Assembly (NCBI RefSeq): GCF_001279775.1
Contig: NZ_LGDG01000145.1
Coordinates: forward strand, 52,189 to 116,188
Origin: Streptomyces sp. MMG1533
GTDB lineage: Bacteria; Actinomycetota; Actinomycetes; Streptomycetales; Streptomycetaceae
Length of the DNA: 64,000 nt
Reading direction: 5' to 3'
Positions within the stretch are counted from its first letter, which is position 1. Each line of letters begins with the position of its first letter. Positions 62,058 to 64,000 of the stretch are shown piece by piece. The notes under the pieces are model-generated. The model was not told where the DNA came from and did no database searches. It worked only from the letters and a program-made list of their open reading frames with translations. A program made the position numbers and the translations under genes.

Positions 62058-62800
62058 GAGACACCCGTTCCGATCCGCGAGACGATTTCGTCCCAGTAAC
62101 CGGGCATGGTCTCCCAGGGGTCGGTGCGACCGCCGCGCTCCGTGCGGTCGGTGAAGTAGATCGTCCGCGCGCCCTGCCAGCGGGCGATGCGCAGCGCCTC
62201 CTCCAGATGCCGGCCGGGCACCCCGTGGACGAAGTGGCAGAAGCTCTCGGGCGGGTGGTCGGCCGTCCACTCGGCCGCCTGCGACCAGCGGTAGTCGCTC
62301 CAAGGGCCAGCGAACGTGACCAGCTGGTCGGCGATCTCGACGTAGCCGGGATACGGATGGGTGCCGTGGCCGAGCACGACGTGGGCGTCGTCACGCAGCT
62401 CACGGAGCATGGTTACCGTACGGCGGATCTCGGGCAGCGCGGAGCGTTCGCTCGGGCAGCGGTCCAAGACGAAGCCGTCGACCTTGTACCAGTCGATGTA
62501 GCGGTGCGCCTCGGAGATCACCTCGCCGAAGGCGCGGGCCCCGTACGTGGTGTCGAGGCGGCCGAGGACGCGGATGCCCGCGTTGCGCAGTCGGCCGGCC
62601 GCCTCCAGACAGTGTGGGTCGGGGCGGCTGCCGGGGCCGTCCGAGACGTTGAGGACGACCCAGTGCAGGGGCGTGCCGGGGCGGGTGAGTTCGGCCCACT
62701 CGGCCTGGGCGACAAGGGGGTGGGCGAACCCGGGGATGCCGAAGCCGGTGCGGAGGTCGGTGCTCGCCGTACCCGGTTTGGCGCGGGTCAGATACGGCAT
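62051..62800 (-). CDS. Spherulation-specific family 4 protein
   Basis: 249 aa. It matches the Spherulin-4 family by HWVVLNVSDGPGSRPDP, RVLGRLDTTYGARAFGEVIS and HRYIDWYKVDGFVLDRCPSE. It is probably a TIM-barrel protein with glycoside-hydrolase-like architecture; acidic residues sit at the barrel ends (VDGFVLDRC). No signal peptide. It starts 13 bases inside the end of the epimerase gene, so the two are coupled. The epimerase and this protein may act on a cell-surface sugar. Confidence 0.82.
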   Translation of the reverse strand: MPYLTRAKPGTASTDLRTGFGIPGFAHPLVAQAEWAELTRPGTPLHWVVLNVSDGPGSRPDPHCLEAAGRLRNAGIRVLGRLDTTYGARAFGEVISEAHRYIDWYKVDGFVLDRCPSERSALPEIRRTVTMLRELRDDAHVVLGHGTHPYPGYVEIADQLVTFAGPWSDYRWSQAAEWTADHPPESFCHFVHGVPGRHLEEALRIARWQGARTIYFTDRTERGGRTDPWETMPGYWDEIVSRIGTGVSE

Positions 62801-63747
62801 GCCGCCTCCATCCAGATGTCGGCGAGGGACTCTTCGAGGCCGATCCGGGGGCGCCAGCCGAGCCGGTCGCGTGCGGTGCGCACATCGGCCTGCTGCCAGC
62901 TGCCGCAGCCGTCGGGGTACGGGTGCGCCACCGGGGCCGCGTGGTCCGACTCGCTGCGGGGGTGGCCGATCGTCGCCCTCAAGGGGCCGGGAGAGCCGTC
63001 GAGTTCGTGGAGGGCGCCGCCGTACCCGGCCACCCGGGCGAGGACCGCGGCGGCGTCGCGCAGGCGCACGGCGCGGCCCGAGCCGATGTTGATGACGCCC
63101 TGCGCGGCGGAGAGCGAGGCCGCGTGCACGGCGCGGGCGACGTCGCGCACGTCGACGAAGTCGCGCTGGGCGCCGAGACCGCCGAGTTTGAGCTCGCCGT
63201 CGCCGGACTGCATGGCCCGGCGCATGGCCTCGGCGAGGCGGCCGAGCGGGGAGCCGGCGGGGGTGCCGGGGCCCGCCGGCGAGAAGACGCGGAGGACCAC
63301 CGCGTCCAGGCCGGAGCCGAGGACGAGTTCGGTGGCGGCGAGTTTGCTGACGCCGTACGGGCCGCCGGGACGGGGCATGGCGTCCTCTGCGGTGGAGGAG
63401 CCGGGCTGGCTGGGGCCGTACTCGGCGCCGCAGCCGATCTGCACGAGACGGGCGCCGCAGCCGCTGCGGCGCAGGGCCTCGCAGACGGTGGCGACGGCGA
63501 CGGTGTTGTGGCGGGTGAGGTCGCGGGCGCCGCCTCGGGTGGCGCCCGCGCAGTTGACGACGACGCCGGGGTGGACCGCGTCGAGGAAGCGGGTGAGGGC
63601 GCCGGGGCTGCCGGACGCGAGGTCGAAGCGGACGTCGGCGTCGTCGCCGCGGCCGAGGGCGGTGAGCTGGACGGCCGGGTCGGCGAGCAGGCGGTCGGCG
63701 ACGAAGCGGCCGAGGTAGCCGTTGGCTCCGATCAGCAGGACTCTCAT
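62788..63747 (-). CDS. NAD-dependent epimerase/dehydratase family protein
   Basis: 319 aa extended SDR. The nucleotide-binding motif is GANGYLGRFVADRL, VVNCAGATRGGA follows, and the catalytic pair is in GPYGVSKLAATELVLG (Y-x-x-x-K). QRDFVDVRDVARAVHAASL and VINIGSGRAVRLRDAA are typical of NDP-sugar epimerases, and a late RDRLGWRPRIGLEESLADIW is typical of the same group. Its ATG overlaps the stop of a 15-codon leader ORF. The next gene on this strand is outside the window. Confidence 0.9.
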   Translation of the reverse strand: MRVLLIGANGYLGRFVADRLLADPAVQLTALGRGDDADVRFDLASGSPGALTRFLDAVHPGVVVNCAGATRGGARDLTRHNTVAVATVCEALRRSGCGARLVQIGCGAEYGPSQPGSSTAEDAMPRPGGPYGVSKLAATELVLGSGLDAVVLRVFSPAGPGTPAGSPLGRLAEAMRRAMQSGDGELKLGGLGAQRDFVDVRDVARAVHAASLSAAQGVINIGSGRAVRLRDAAAVLARVAGYGGALHELDGSPGPLRATIGHPRSESDHAAPVAHPYPDGCGSWQQADVRTARDRLGWRPRIGLEESLADIWMEAACRI

Positions 63748-63791
63748 CGGGCGGCTCCCGGGGCCGATGCGTCGGGTCGGGAGGTGATCAT
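63744..63791 (-). CDS. 15-codon ORF coupled to the epimerase gene
   Basis: ATG at 63791 has a strong ribosome-binding site (GAAGGAGA, 7 bases upstream). The ORF reads MITSRPDASAPGAAR and its TGA overlaps the epimerase ATG (ATGA). It is too short to be scored by homology. It may be a leader peptide that drives translation of the epimerase, or the end of a truncated gene. Confidence 0.5.
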   Translation of the reverse strand: MITSRPDASAPGAAR

Positions 63792-63935
63792 TTGAGGGTC
63801 TCCTTCGGGGAGGTCATGCGGGTTGCCTCCGGCGGTGGGGCGGGGTGCCTGCGGCGGCCTGTGCGGGTGTGTGGGGGTGCGTGTTCGCCTACGGGGTGCG
63901 TGGGGCGGGGCCGCGCCTTGCGTGCTCGCCTACGG

Positions 63936-63997
<62 letters not shown>

Positions 63998-64000
63998 TTC

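Overview
The window looks like a Streptomyces chromosome core segment. It is very GC-rich, it uses GTG starts and ATGA or GTGA start/stop overlaps freely, it has a leaderless-type promoter, and its gene content is close to that of S. coelicolor. The recognised genes (CYP170A1, epi-isozizaene synthase, RsrA, SigR, AroA, HisN, WblC) run in the order I remember for S. coelicolor SCO5223 downward. No IS element, phage gene, integrase or CRISPR array was seen.

Layout. 1-3.4 kb: the end of a GlxA-type AraC regulator, then the two-gene albaflavenone operon (terpene synthase and P450). 3.6-8.0 kb: peptide deformylase, a TPR protein, and a coupled pair of membrane HD-domain proteins. 8.1-11.6 kb: the thiol-stress pair sigR-rsrA with its own sigma-R promoter, an alpha/beta hydrolase, an SRAP/HMCES-type DNA-protein crosslink protein and an M50 protease. 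11.7-17.4 kb: aroA, rsgA, an SMR exporter, a TetR regulator, hisN, a CBS protein, a catalase scar and a Fur-family regulator. 17.6-20.3 kb: an ABC importer operon. 20.4-23.3 kb: two identical initiator tRNA genes flanking an intergenic repeat array and a Sel1-repeat protein.

23.4-36.4 kb: UPF0182 membrane protein, PPA1309 protein, Lon/PDZ protease, moaE, epimerase, a DUF2342 metalloprotease-like protein, a Nudix hydrolase, a three-gene TerD/AIM24 cluster and a YgjP-like metallopeptidase. 36.6-43.6 kb: an E1/ThiF-like protein coupled to an ABC1 kinase, a zinc-ribbon protein, wblC (whiB7) with a long leader holding an upstream ORF and an attenuator, uvrD2 and mycoredoxin. 43.6-53.7 kb: methyltransferase, nudC, an M20 peptidase and the helicase-nuclease pair adnB-adnA. 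54-64 kb: an alkyltransferase-like protein, a kinase-like/flippase-like membrane protein, two tandem secreted lipoprotein peptidases, moeZ, a spherulation-4 protein and an epimerase. The sequence ends in an abnormal poly-G tract.

How it fits together. Three exact GGAAT-N18-GTT sigma-R promoters (in front of sigR, mycoredoxin and moeZ) tie the redox genes into one response. The block from moeZ through adnAB, nudC, mrx1, uvrD2 and whiB7 to the ABC1 kinase, DUF2342, PDZ and UPF0182 genes follows the order I remember for M. tuberculosis Rv3206c-Rv3193c, so it is ancestral actinobacterial backbone. The points most worth a second look are the wblC leader, the catalase deletion scar beside the Fur regulator, the intergenic repeat array between the tRNA genes, the orphan E1-like/ABC1 kinase pair and the TerD-AIM24 trio.
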